Positions 17,314 to 26,369 are shown, counted from the stretch's first letter. The stretch: 64,000 bases of DNA from Arthrobacter sp. OV608 (GCA_900110595.1 FOEZ01000002.1:186001-250000), one strand, 5' to 3'. Program-made: numbers and translations. Notes: generated by a model from the letters alone, not told the origin.

Positions 17314-18510
17314 ATGACGGTGGAACGGGTGCCGGCGAGCCTGGGCGGGGCGACCTCTCACGGGCACCTCCTGGAGCTGATCCGGTCCACCGGCGGGCTG
17401 TCCCGCCAGCAGTTGCTGGCCGCCACCGGCATGTCCCGCGCCACCTTGTACGAGCGGCTGGAGAGCCTGCTGCGCCGTGGATTCATCTACGAGGCCGAAT
17501 CCTTGGAGGCCACGGGCGGACGCCGCTCGCGCAAGATCCGGTTCGATGACCGGGGCCGGGTGGTGCTCACCATCGCCCTTGGCCAGACGCATGCCACGGT
17601 GTGTGTCACGGATATCCGCGGCGAGGCCTTGCGCTCGATCACCAGCACCCAGGACATCAGTGGCCCGGCCGGGTCCGTGCTGGCGCCCCTCATTGACGCG
17701 GGGAAAGCCCTGCTGGCCCAGGGGTCCGGCGAGGTTTTGGTGGGGGTGGGCGTCAGCCTGCCCACACCGGTTGAGGCGGAGACGGGCTACGTTGCGCACG
17801 CCACCACCATCCCCGGCTGGCCCCGCGACGCCGTGGCACGGGCGGTAACAGACGCCTGGAATGTGCCCTTCGCCGTCGAAAATGATGCCCGGGCGGCCGC
17901 GCTGGGCGAACGCGTCAGCGACGCGGAAACAGTTGTGTACGTCAAAGTGGGAACGGGCATCGGCTGCGGCATAGTGGTGGAAGGGTCCATCCTGCGCGGA
18001 GCCCGCGGCGCGGCCGGCGACATCGGGCACATCCGGATGGCGGAGGACGGTCCGCTGTGCCGGTGCGGCCGCCACGGCTGCCTGGCCGCGTACAGCTCGG
18101 GCCGCGCAATTGCCGAGCGCCTGAGCGGGCACGGGCCTTCCAGCCTCACTGCGCTCAGCGAGGCCGGCCGGGCCGGGGATCCCGCCGTCACGCCGGCCCT
18201 GACCTCCGCCGCACGTGTGCTGGGTTTGGCGCTGTCCGCCACCATCACCACGCTGAATCCGGACCGGCTGGTCATCGGCGGCATCATCGGCGCGGTCCCG
18301 GCCTTCGTCGAACAGGTCAGCGCCACGGTGATGTCCACAGTGGTGGAGCGCATCGCGGACGGGCTGGCCATCGAGGCCGGCGATCCCGGGGACCGTTCCG
18401 CATCGCAGGGCCTGGTCACCCTGGTGATGCGAAAGGTCTTCTCCCCCGGGGCGATCGACGCCGGAACCCACGAGGCAGGCGCGGGCACCAGTGTGACTGC
18501 TTCGGCTTAG
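17314..18510 (+). CDS. ROK-family transcriptional regulator
   Basis: A 398-residue protein starting at ATG 17314 with GGGAGG 5 nt upstream. Residues 15-75 form a winged helix (GGLSRQQLLAATGMSRATLY). The rest is a ROK sugar-kinase-like fold with VKVGTGIGCGIVVEG and the zinc-binding cysteine cluster CRCGRHGCLAAY. The catalytic region reads VENDARAAALGE, typical of regulator-type ROK proteins. It follows the glycerate kinase by 34 bp and most likely controls its own operon in response to the imported solute or the released sugar. Confidence 0.92.
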   Translation: MTVERVPASLGGATSHGHLLELIRSTGGLSRQQLLAATGMSRATLYERLESLLRRGFIYEAESLEATGGRRSRKIRFDDRGRVVLTIALGQTHATVCVTDIRGEALRSITSTQDISGPAGSVLAPLIDAGKALLAQGSGEVLVGVGVSLPTPVEAETGYVAHATTIPGWPRDAVARAVTDAWNVPFAVENDARAAALGERVSDAETVVYVKVGTGIGCGIVVEGSILRGARGAAGDIGHIRMAEDGPLCRCGRHGCLAAYSSGRAIAERLSGHGPSSLTALSEAGRAGDPAVTPALTSAARVLGLALSATITTLNPDRLVIGGIIGAVPAFVEQVSATVMSTVVERIADGLAIEAGDPGDRSASQGLVTLVMRKVFSPGAIDAGTHEAGAGTSVTASA

Positions 18511-18533
18511 GCTCCATTCATAGGGAGCAGGGT

Positions 18534-18563
18534 GTGCGGCGGCGGCACTTGCCGCCTCCGCAC
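18534..18563 (+). terminator. Hairpin after the ROK gene
   Basis: Arms GTGCGGCGGCGGC and GCCGCCTCCGCAC pair with one mismatch around ACTT. It lies 24 bp after the ROK stop codon. There is no T tract, so termination strength is uncertain. Confidence 0.5.
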
Positions 18564-18681
18564 GCTCACCCCATCGCATCATCCGCGCATTTCTCCACCC
18601 ACCCCCGGCCGGACCAGTAACGGTGCAGTAACGCGCGCCTGATGGACTCATACCTGTGGTTCCCCCGCGTGTGAGGCCGGT

Positions 18682-19068
18682 GTGATGAGGCAGCCCTGGA
18701 GTTCGGTCCGGATGGCGGGCCTGGCCCTGGACGTGCCGGCCCAGCTTGCCCCGTCGGAGGAGCACGGCATCGAGGGCGGCGCCGCCACCCTTGAGGGCGC
18801 CGGCATGCGGCTGACCGTGGATGCCAGCCCCTTCGCCGACCCCCTCACCCGCTACGCGGACAAGCCCGGCTACGAGCATTGGCAGGAGGCTGTGGCCAGC
18901 CAATCCGCTGACTTTGTGGTGTTTGAAGAGGAGGGCACCCGCACCGTTGCGGTCGCCATCCCCGGCCGCGCCACCGCCGTCGTCCATCAACCGGCAGACG
19001 GTGAAAGGGACGTCGCCCTGCAGATCCTGCGAAGCATCCGAACTGATGAAGGAGAGTCTCATGTCTGA
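18682..19068 (+). CDS. Small unrecognised protein coupled to the matrixin gene
   Basis: A 128-residue protein (GTG 18682, or ATG 18685). It has no signal peptide or membrane helix. It is acidic, with a beta-rich look (SADFVVFEEEGTRTVAVAIPG). Its end overlaps the metalloprotease gene start by 8 bp, which implies coupled translation. A protease companion, such as an inhibitor or chaperone, is possible from context only; I recognise no family. Confidence 0.6.
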   Translation: MMRQPWSSVRMAGLALDVPAQLAPSEEHGIEGGAATLEGAGMRLTVDASPFADPLTRYADKPGYEHWQEAVASQSADFVVFEEEGTRTVAVAIPGRATAVVHQPADGERDVALQILRSIRTDEGESHV

Positions 19069-21124
19069 CGAGCAATACCCCGCCGCCCCGTACCTCGCGG
19101 CGGTCTCAAACACGGCCGCGGGTGAAGGCAACCCGGGCTTCAGCAAGGTCCAGGCCTACCTTGAGCGGTTCGGCTACCTGGCCGAATCCACCGCACGGGA
19201 CATCGGCGTCCTGGACGACCCCACGGAAGGAGCCCTGAGGAACTTCCAGGAGTTCTTCCACCTGCCGGTCACCGGCGTGTTCGACGACGCCACCCGGGAC
19301 GCGATGATGCAGCCCCGGTGCGGGCTTCCGGACATGCGCGGCGACGGCCTGGCCTTCTCCACCGCGTGTGCCTGGGCCGACCGAACCCTGACGTTCGCTT
19401 TCGACACCGGAACCGACGACGTCGGCGGCACCGCCGAGTTTGACGCCATCAGGCGTGCCATCCAGACCTGGCAAAACCTGGGCGGACTGACGTTCACCGA
19501 AGTGGCCCTCGGTTCCAGCCCGGACATCCGGATCGGATGGCGGCCCGCGGCGGACCCGGACCACTCGATGGTGGGCGGCATCCTGGCCCACGCAGACTTC
19601 CCTCCCGGCTGCAGCGTCATCACCAACACGCTGCCCAAGCCGGTGCACTTCGACGACAGCGAGCACGTGTGGAGCGTGGGCGCAGTGGCAAGCGCCTTCG
19701 ACATCGAAACGGTGGCACTCCACGAACTCGGCCATATCGTGGGCCTCTTGCACTCGAGCGTTGCGAATTCCGTGATGGCACCCACCGTGGCGTCCAACTT
19801 CACCAAACGCGCCCTCACCCAGGACGACATCGACGGATACCGGGCGCTGTACCCGGCAGCACCGCAGGCCTGGTCCGGCTGGAACTCCCTGGGCGGCACG
19901 CTCACCTCGGACATCTCCGTGGGCAACAACAAGGATGGCCGGCTGGAAGCCTTCGTCCGGGGCACCGACGGGGCTGTGTGGCACCGATGGCAAACCGCGC
20001 CCAACGGAAACTGGTCCGGCTGGGCCTCCCTGGGCGGCGTGATCACCACCGAGATCGCCGTGGCCAACAACCAGGACGGCCGGCTGGAAATCTTCGCCCG
20101 CGGCACCGACAACGCGCTCTGGCACATGTGGCAGACCACCCCCAACGGCAACTGGTCCGGCTGGAATTCCCTGGGCGGCGTGATCACGGGCCCGCCGGCC
20201 ACCGGACGCAACGCGGACGGCCGCCTCGAGGTCTTCGCCCGCGGTACCGATGGCGCTGTGTGGCACCGGTGGCAGACTTCGCCCAACGGAAACTGGGCCG
20301 GCTGGGCCTCCCTGGGCGGCGTGATCACCTCCGAAATTTCCGTGGGCAGGAACGCCGACGGCCGCCTCGAAATCTTCGCGAGGGGCACGGATAACGCCCT
20401 CTGGCACCGGTGGCAGACAGCACCCAACGGCAACTGGGCCGGCTGGCAGTCCCTGGGCGGCGTGCTCACCTCCAACATCACCACCGGCAGCAACGCCGAC
20501 GGCCGGCTCGAGGTCTTCGTCCGCGGCACCGACAACGCCCTGTGGCACAAGTGGCAGACAGCACCCAACAGCGGCTGGTCCGGCTGGGCCTCCCTGGGCG
20601 GCATCCTCACCTCCGATATCGCCGTAGGCAGGAACGCGAGCGGCCGCCTCGAGGCCTTCGTCCGCGGCACCGACAACGCCCTGTGGCACATGTGGCAAAC
20701 GGCCCCCAACAGCGGCTGGTCCGGCTGGGCGTCCCTGGGCGGCATCCTCACCTCCAACATCACCGTGGGGAACAACGCCGACGGCCGGCTGGAGGTCTTC
20801 GTCCGGGGCACGGACAACGCGCTGTGGCACATGTGGCAGAACAGCCCGTTCCTGACCGAAGATTCCACCGGCGCTTCAGGTGCTGCCGCCATGGCGGAGG
20901 AGGCCGGCGCGGACGCAGCCTCCGCGGCAGTGGTCCCCGAAACGGTGGACATGCCAACCGGAACCATGGCCGGGAGCGTGACAACCAACGGCCACAAGCA
21001 GCCCGCTGCAGCGGCCATGCCCACGGGGGTTATGGACGCCCCACCCAAGGAGCCCACGGGCAAGCCCGGCACGCCTGACAAGGAAGGCGCCATGCCGGCC
21101 CTGGGCATGTCCGTCAGCGCCTGA
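19061..21124 (+). CDS. Matrixin-like metalloprotease with PG-binding prodomain and seven-bladed propeller
   Basis: A 687-residue protein, ATG 19061 with GAAGGAG upstream. Residues about 20-80 are a peptidoglycan-binding-type (PGB_1) helical domain. PRCGLPD follows (Cys87), the cysteine-switch motif of matrix metalloproteinases. The catalytic zinc motif HELGHIVGLLHS spans His221-His231 with the Met-turn SVMAP after it. Residues about 271-600 are seven 47-residue units of the WSGWxSLGG...GRLExFxRGTDxALWH type, expected to close a lectin-like seven-bladed beta-propeller. The last 85 residues are Ala/Thr/Pro-rich. No Sec or Tat signal is visible although such proteins normally act outside the cell. 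Likely a zymogen with carbohydrate-binding targeting. Confidence 0.88.
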   Translation: MSDEQYPAAPYLAAVSNTAAGEGNPGFSKVQAYLERFGYLAESTARDIGVLDDPTEGALRNFQEFFHLPVTGVFDDATRDAMMQPRCGLPDMRGDGLAFSTACAWADRTLTFAFDTGTDDVGGTAEFDAIRRAIQTWQNLGGLTFTEVALGSSPDIRIGWRPAADPDHSMVGGILAHADFPPGCSVITNTLPKPVHFDDSEHVWSVGAVASAFDIETVALHELGHIVGLLHSSVANSVMAPTVASNFTKRALTQDDIDGYRALYPAAPQAWSGWNSLGGTLTSDISVGNNKDGRLEAFVRGTDGAVWHRWQTAPNGNWSGWASLGGVITTEIAVANNQDGRLEIFARGTDNALWHMWQTTPNGNWSGWNSLGGVITGPPATGRNADGRLEVFARGTDGAVWHRWQTSPNGNWAGWASLGGVITSEISVGRNADGRLEIFARGTDNALWHRWQTAPNGNWAGWQSLGGVLTSNITTGSNADGRLEVFVRGTDNALWHKWQTAPNSGWSGWASLGGILTSDIAVGRNASGRLEAFVRGTDNALWHMWQTAPNSGWSGWASLGGILTSNITVGNNADGRLEVFVRGTDNALWHMWQNSPFLTEDSTGASGAAAMAEEAGADAASAAVVPETVDMPTGTMAGSVTTNGHKQPAAAAMPTGVMDAPPKEPTGKPGTPDKEGAMPALGMSVSA
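19871..20857 (+). repeat. Seven tandem 141-bp coding repeats (propeller blades)
   Basis: Seven in-frame units of exactly 141 bp (47 codons) begin at 19871, 20012, 20153, 20294, 20435, 20576 and 20717. Each starts with the codons for Trp-Ser/Ala-Gly-Trp. DNA identity between units is high, so unit number could vary by recombination. Confidence 0.9.
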
Positions 21125-21149
21125 GCAGGCGGGTGGCAGGAACCGTAAG

Positions 21150-21180
21150 GTACGACGGCGGCCCGCGGCCGCCGTCGTAC
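21150..21180. repeat. Dispersed palindrome, copy 2 of 3
   Basis: GTACGACGGCGGC, spacer CCGCG, then GCCGCCGTCGTAC. It begins 26 bp after the matrixin stop and could act as a terminator there. The longer frame of the next gene would translate through it, one reason to prefer the start at 21253. Confidence 0.85.
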
Positions 21181-21252
21181 GTCACCTCCCACGCACCCGG
21201 GGATGGCCCGCCGCGGCCGGCAGTAAAAGCACCACCAGGAAATGGACATGGC

Positions 21253-23115
21253 ATGAACACCACCGACCGCCCCTCCCCGGAAGCAACACCTGACGAAGAG
21301 CAGTTGCTGGCCTCGCTGCGGCAGTTCATCAGGACCAGAGGCGCCGCCTACCTCGAGGACCCCAACATCACCTCGATCGGTGTGGGCCACAAAGTGGTTG
21401 ACGGCAAGCAAACAGGCGAGATTGCCCTCCAGTTCACGGTGGGTGAGAAGGCTGCGCCGGAAGCCCTGGAGGCCCTCAACACCACCCCCATACCGGAAGC
21501 AATCGTGGTGGACGGGGTTGCCGTGCCCACTGATGTTATTGAGCGGAACTACCGTCCCTCGTTCCGGGCGGTCGCCGAGGTGGAGCCGCCGGCCACCAAA
21601 GTCCGGCTCGATCCCATCCGGCCGGGGGTCAGTGTGGGCCACTTCCGGTCCAGCGCCGGCACCATCGGCTGCATCGTGTACGACAGGCACGAGGGCACAC
21701 CCATGATCCTCAGCAACTGGCATGTGCTGCACGGCGAGTCCGGCGCCCTTGGCGACGCGGTGGTCCAGCCGGGCCCGCACGACGACAACCGGGTGGACGC
21801 CAACGGGCTCGGCAAGCTGGTGCGCTCCCACCTGGGCGTCGCCGGAGACTGCGCTGTGGCAACCATCGAGGACCGCGGATTCACTACGGCGATCCAGTCG
21901 TTGGACGTGACCCCGGACCAGCTCGGGGAACCCGAAATCGGGGACAAGGTGGTCAAAAGCGGCCGGACCACGGGGGTGACCCATGGCAAGGTGCGCCGGG
22001 TGGATGTGATCGCAAAACTGAGTTACGGGTCCGCGGGAACGCACGCCATCGGCGGCTTCGAAATCGGCCCGGACCCGGACAATCCCCCGGCGGACGGGGA
22101 AATCAGCCGCGGCGGAGATTCGGGGTCCGCCTGGATTTTCAAGACCCCCGACGGCGGGCTCACCACCGTTCTGGCGGGCCTGCATTTCGGCGGGGAATCG
22201 GGCGACAGCCCTGACGAGCACGCCCTGGCCTGCCTGCCCCAGTCCGTGTTCGAAAAGCTGGAGATCACCCTCCGTCCGCCGGCAGCAGCTCCTGAGGATA
22301 CCGAGGATGTCCCCGAAGGGTTCGGCAGCGATTTCCTGGGCCCCCACATCGGCCTGCCCACCCTTGCCGCCGGCCTGGACAGTGACGCTGTCCAGCTCGC
22401 GGGCTCGGAGGTCATCCCGTACACCCACTTTTCACTCTCGATGAGTAAGTCCCGGCGGTTTGCCCGCTGGGTGGCGTGGAACATCGACGGCGCCGGCTTG
22501 GTAAAACTCAGCCGGGCCGGCATCAATTTCGTCAAGGACCCCCGCGTCCCGGCCGACGTCCAGACCGGTGACGAGCTGTACAGCGGCAACCGGCTGGACC
22601 GTGGGCACATCGCCCGCCGCGCCGATCTGGTCTGGGGACCTCTGGAGGAGGCCGCCCGGGCCAACAAGGACTCGTTCTACTTCACCAACATCACCCCGCA
22701 GATGGACGATTTCAACCAAAGCAGCAAGAACGGGGTCTGGGGAAAGATTGAGGACGCGGTGTTCGCGGACGTCGACGTCGACGACCTGAAAGTCAGTGTG
22801 TTCGGCGGGCCGGTCCTCCAGGACGATGACCGCGCTTACCGGGGTACCCGCCTGCCGCGCGAGTACTGGAAGATCATCGCGTTCGTGGAGCAGGGACAGC
22901 TCAAGAGCAGGGCCTTCCTCCTGACCCAGAACCTCATCCAGGTGGAAGCGCTCGAACTCGACGAATTCCGGGTTTTCCAGGTTGCCGTGACCGAAATCGA
23001 GGAACGGACCAGCCTGCAGTTCGCGGACACGCTGCGGCAGGCTGACACGCTTGTGGTCCCGGAATCGGTGGGTGACCGGCGGCCGCTGGAGGATCCGTCT
23101 GACATCCTGTGGTGA
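21253..23115 (+). CDS. Trypsin-like serine protease fused to a DNA/RNA non-specific (DRGH) endonuclease
   Basis: A 620-residue two-enzyme protein. ATG 21253 is preferred; the in-frame extension to 21133 only translates the palindrome. Residues about 115-335 are a chymotrypsin-fold protease: SNWHVL with His157, an Asp candidate in GDCAVATIED, and GDSGSAW with Ser290. Residues about 395-610 are a beta-beta-alpha-metal nuclease: RLDRGHIARRAD with catalytic His452 and FTNITPQMDDFNQ holding the metal-binding Asn. There is no signal peptide. The pairing suggests self-processing of a nuclease or a secreted dual hydrolase. It is preceded by a protease gene and followed by convergent protease genes. 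Confidence 0.9.
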   Translation: MNTTDRPSPEATPDEEQLLASLRQFIRTRGAAYLEDPNITSIGVGHKVVDGKQTGEIALQFTVGEKAAPEALEALNTTPIPEAIVVDGVAVPTDVIERNYRPSFRAVAEVEPPATKVRLDPIRPGVSVGHFRSSAGTIGCIVYDRHEGTPMILSNWHVLHGESGALGDAVVQPGPHDDNRVDANGLGKLVRSHLGVAGDCAVATIEDRGFTTAIQSLDVTPDQLGEPEIGDKVVKSGRTTGVTHGKVRRVDVIAKLSYGSAGTHAIGGFEIGPDPDNPPADGEISRGGDSGSAWIFKTPDGGLTTVLAGLHFGGESGDSPDEHALACLPQSVFEKLEITLRPPAAAPEDTEDVPEGFGSDFLGPHIGLPTLAAGLDSDAVQLAGSEVIPYTHFSLSMSKSRRFARWVAWNIDGAGLVKLSRAGINFVKDPRVPADVQTGDELYSGNRLDRGHIARRADLVWGPLEEAARANKDSFYFTNITPQMDDFNQSSKNGVWGKIEDAVFADVDVDDLKVSVFGGPVLQDDDRAYRGTRLPREYWKIIAFVEQGQLKSRAFLLTQNLIQVEALELDEFRVFQVAVTEIEERTSLQFADTLRQADTLVVPESVGDRRPLEDPSDILW

Positions 23116-23153
23116 GCCGTCCAGTGGTGAGCACCCGAGGGTAGGCCGTTCGC

Positions 23154-23384
23154 CTACTGGATGTCTGCCTCTGGCGGCGGGAGCCGGTATCCCAGGTCCT
23201 CGTCCACGGACTGCACGCCGTGCACGGACTTCAGGGCGGGCAGGCTGTCATCCTCAGCGGACCCGGTGATGAAGCCCATCTGCAGCACCTGCTCCACTTG
23301 CATGCCGCGGGCGCGCAGGGCGTCCGCGACATCGGCGATGGCGGACACGTGCTCCGGGTCCACCGTGATGTTGATGTTGACCAT
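23154..23384 (-). CDS. Small protein resembling a stand-alone I9 protease prodomain
   Basis: A 76-residue protein, 38 bp downstream of the subtilase gene on the same strand. The pattern NINITVDPEHVSAIADVADA, GMQVEQVLQMGFITGSAE, LPALKSVHGVQSVDED and a Pro-rich end matches the beta-alpha-beta-beta-alpha-beta layout of subtilisin propeptides (inhibitor I9). It may fold or inhibit the neighbouring subtilase in trans. This is a pattern judgement; the similarity is weak and was not tested by search. Confidence 0.6.
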   Translation of the reverse strand: MVNINITVDPEHVSAIADVADALRARGMQVEQVLQMGFITGSAEDDSLPALKSVHGVQSVDEDLGYRLPPPEADIQ

Positions 23385-23422
23385 GCTTCAGATTATCCTC
23401 ATCGCGGTGTTTAGAGCGGTGC

Positions 23423-24751
23423 TCACAGCGGGGCGATGACCAGGCCGGAGCCAACGTCCACGGACGGTGCCATCAGCCGGTCGCATTCCTGGACCAGCGA
23501 GGACCAGAGTTCCCTTCCCCGATAACCGGTGGCCTGTGCCCAGAGGGCGGCAACTCCCGCAACGTGGGGGGTTGCCATGCTGGTGCCGCTGATGCTCCGG
23601 TACCGGGTAGGCATGGGCCAGGACGAGTAGACCTGCCAGCCCGGGCCGGCAACGTCAACCTGCCCGCCCCGCACCGGGAGGCTGCGTGCGGAGAAGAAGG
23701 CAACGTCCAGCTGATGGTCCAAAGCGCCCACGGCCATGATGAAGGGGCTGTTGGCCGGGGTGCCCACAAAACCGAAGTTGCCCTGGAGCCGCTTGGCGTT
23801 GTTTCCGGCGGCGGCGATGATCAGCGTCCCGGCGTCCAATGCCCGTTCGCCTGCCGCCACATAGGGCGGATGGACCTGTGGCACGTCTGCCCCGAGGGAC
23901 ATGGAAATGATGGCGCAGCCGCTGGTCACCGCCCAGTCGATGCCGGCGAGGATCCCGGCGTCGCTGCCTGACCCGGCGTTGCTGAGCACCTTGCCGGCGA
24001 AAATTTCCGCTTCGTAGGCCACGCCGTAGCGCGGCCCCGTGGACGGGGACTTGGCGCCGCAGGATGTGCCGATGCAGTGCGTGCCGTGCCCGTGGCCGTC
24101 CGTGGCGGGTTCCCCTTGGATGAAGGAACGGGTGGTGATGTTGCGTCCGGCGAAGTCCGGGTGGGTTGAGTCGAAGCCGGTGTCCAGGACGGCCACCTTG
24201 ACCCCGCGCCCGGAATACTGGGATGAGTGGGCCTGGACCGCCTGCAGCCCCCACGTGAACTGGGCCGTGTCCTGGAAGATGGGCACCGTTGGGGGTGCCG
24301 CCACTGCCGCGCCCTGACCGTTTCCGCCGTTGAGGCGGGCGTCCAGGTCCAGGACAGCGTCGCGGTAGCCCCTGACGTATTCGGTGGGACCTGCCGGGAG
24401 GACGTGGTGGATCAGTTCCGGCGATACGGACAATACGGCACCCTGCACCGCTTCGGTGGTCTGCAGCGCGCCGATCTGCTCCGGCGCCGCCGAAACCACC
24501 GCGATGCCCAGGGAACTGAAGAATGTGGCGTCCGCGCCGCTGGTTTCGGACACATCCACTTCGCGGTCCTTGAAGTCACGCGAGTCCGCCACGTTGGCCA
24601 GTCCTGCCGATTCCAGCACCGAGGACGCGCTGCCCTCTTCCCGGGCAAAGACCACGATGAACCGGCCGGTAGTCTCGGCACCGGAATAGTCCGCCTCCGG
24701 CACGGACCCGGACGCGCTCTCGGACGCTGGGAAGGAATTGGGGTCAATCAT
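23423..24751 (-). CDS. Subtilisin-like serine protease (S8)
   Basis: A 442-residue protease. Residues 28-115 look like an I9-type propeptide (RFIVVFAREE to the SVSPE region). The catalytic triad is visible: Asp190 in VAVLDTGFD, His222 in GHGTHCIG, Ser391 in SGTSMATPHVAG. AAAGNNAKR holds the oxyanion Asn. No signal peptide or membrane anchor is visible, so export is unexplained. The ATG start follows AAAGGAGAC. It shares direction with the lipase-like gene upstream (34-bp gap) and the small I9-like gene downstream, forming a three-gene set. Confidence 0.93.
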   Translation of the reverse strand: MIDPNSFPASESASGSVPEADYSGAETTGRFIVVFAREEGSASSVLESAGLANVADSRDFKDREVDVSETSGADATFFSSLGIAVVSAAPEQIGALQTTEAVQGAVLSVSPELIHHVLPAGPTEYVRGYRDAVLDLDARLNGGNGQGAAVAAPPTVPIFQDTAQFTWGLQAVQAHSSQYSGRGVKVAVLDTGFDSTHPDFAGRNITTRSFIQGEPATDGHGHGTHCIGTSCGAKSPSTGPRYGVAYEAEIFAGKVLSNAGSGSDAGILAGIDWAVTSGCAIISMSLGADVPQVHPPYVAAGERALDAGTLIIAAAGNNAKRLQGNFGFVGTPANSPFIMAVGALDHQLDVAFFSARSLPVRGGQVDVAGPGWQVYSSWPMPTRYRSISGTSMATPHVAGVAALWAQATGYRGRELWSSLVQECDRLMAPSVDVGSGLVIAPL

Positions 24752-24785
24752 TTCAAGTCTCCTTTGAGCGGGGGGATGGATGGTT

Positions 24786-26369
24786 TTAGAGGACCAGTGT
24801 CCTGGGGGTCACTGTCAGGCGGAGGCCGGCTTTTTGTCCGAGGAGGCTCCTGGACATGGCGGGAACGGGAATGAATCCCTGCCAGCGGTTCGGGGTGGGG
24901 TCGGTGTCCTTCAGCTGGTCCGCATCGCCGGCGTCCCAGTTGCGCAGGGCGCCAGGAATGGTGCTGTTCCACGCTGCCCAGGCTTTGGGCAAGGGCCGGG
25001 CCTCAGACGGCGGTTCGATGTCCACCAGCAGTGTGTCCTGCCAGTCCTCGGTCTGCTCCAGGTGGTCGGCAAAGAAGAAATGCCCGTCCTTTTCGATGAT
25101 GGACATCAGCGTCAGCTTGAGCGCCTGGCGCAGGCGGGGTACTTCCCTTCCGTCCACGCGCGGGCGAGGGGCCGCGGACGAAAGGAACGTGGTCAAAAGC
25201 GGGACCGGTGAGTCGATGGGGTCCCCTTCCTTCCAGTGCTCGATCTGGACCGGGCAGAAGTGGGCAGCACTTTGTTCGTGGACCAGGACGGGCAGCCCCC
25301 GGATGGCCAGGCCCACGTCGAGTTGGTACTCGACTTCCGGCGGGTCGGCCCTGCCCACGGTGAAGCCAACCAGCTCCACCTCAACTTTGAGGTCGCCGAA
25401 AAGGAAGCGCTGGAGGTTCTGGTAGCCCTCTTCTGAATTGACGATCCCGTAGCGTCCGCTGTGGCTCCGGTGCACCACCGCCACCACCGCGCCTTTGACG
25501 GCGGCGTTGTCGATCTGGACCAGCCCGTCGCTGCGGGCACCCACGGCTTTGGAGGAGAGGCCCATGGCGACGTCGTAGTCCTCCGGGTTGGACCCCACCA
25601 GGCAGAAGAGTTCGTCCACGGGGAACCCGTCGTCGGGCATCTCGGTGGCATGGAAGCTCTCACGCGTCTGGATCCGCCGGAGCGCGGGTGGCGTGAGGTA
25701 TTCATACATGCGGTCAGGGCCGAAGATGTCTGCCCCCTGGAAGCGTGTGGCGTCCCGGAGTTTCTCGAACAGGCCCAGGCCGACGGCGAACCGGATGCCG
25801 CCATGCGGAGTGGCGTACGTAAACACCCTGGCAACGTATCTGGCGCCTGCGGCAGGGTCGATCCCGCCGTCGTCGCCGGCCACGCTTTCGGGGATGACGC
25901 GCTGCAGGAGTGAGCGGCAGATGAGTCCGCCCATGGAGTGCGCCACCAGGAAGACCTTCGGGGCACCGGTTTTCTCCAGCACCAGTTTGATCATGCCGAA
26001 CAGGTCCTTTGCCGCTTCCTCGAACGTGAAGTTTTCGGCCTCCTCATCGAAGGTGTCCGCCGCGTCGTCGTAGAAGCGGTGGATCCAGATCGAGGCCGGA
26101 TTCACGGACTTGGCGTCCGCGCTGTTCAGGAAGGCCCATTGGTCCCCGTGGACCGGCACCTCGTAGTGGTGGTCTGCCACCAGGCGCAGCATGGGCGACT
26201 CGAACTGGTGGAATTTTGCCCGTCCGCCGCCATCGGCACGGACATGGACCGAGCCTTGGCTGAATCCGTAGAAGGGGTCGTCAACAGCACTGTTGATCGC
26301 GGAGCCGGTGCCCGCAAACCCGCGGACGTAGATCACCGGGAGCCGGCCGTCGTGAAGGGTGTTTCCCAT
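24786..26369 (-). CDS. Alpha/beta-hydrolase, lipase/esterase-like
   Basis: A 527-residue protein. The N-terminal half is an alpha/beta hydrolase: VIYVRGFAGTG with an oxyanion-type turn, then VFLVAHSMGGLICRSLL with nucleophile Ser145 in the GxSxG motif. A catalytic His candidate is in VVAVVHRSHSGRYGIV. It resembles PGAP1/lipase-type esterases that act on acyl esters. The second half (after about 325) has no domain I recognise and may bind a partner or ligand. There is no signal peptide. The ATG has no clear ribosome-binding site, so the start is less sure. Confidence 0.8.
   Translation of the reverse strand: MGNTLHDGRLPVIYVRGFAGTGSAINSAVDDPFYGFSQGSVHVRADGGGRAKFHQFESPMLRLVADHHYEVPVHGDQWAFLNSADAKSVNPASIWIHRFYDDAADTFDEEAENFTFEEAAKDLFGMIKLVLEKTGAPKVFLVAHSMGGLICRSLLQRVIPESVAGDDGGIDPAAGARYVARVFTYATPHGGIRFAVGLGLFEKLRDATRFQGADIFGPDRMYEYLTPPALRRIQTRESFHATEMPDDGFPVDELFCLVGSNPEDYDVAMGLSSKAVGARSDGLVQIDNAAVKGAVVAVVHRSHSGRYGIVNSEEGYQNLQRFLFGDLKVEVELVGFTVGRADPPEVEYQLDVGLAIRGLPVLVHEQSAAHFCPVQIEHWKEGDPIDSPVPLLTTFLSSAAPRPRVDGREVPRLRQALKLTLMSIIEKDGHFFFADHLEQTEDWQDTLLVDIEPPSEARPLPKAWAAWNSTIPGALRNWDAGDADQLKDTDPTPNRWQGFIPVPAMSRSLLGQKAGLRLTVTPRTLVL

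Noticed and set aside
19871..20857. Tandem repeats as a noncoding satellite
   Set aside because: The 141-bp units are exactly in frame with the matrixin gene and keep Trp/Gly positions, so they are protein domains.
21133..21252. N-terminal extension of the protease-nuclease
   Set aside because: It translates the palindromic repeat and has no ribosome-binding advantage; ATG 21253 starts the recognisable protein.
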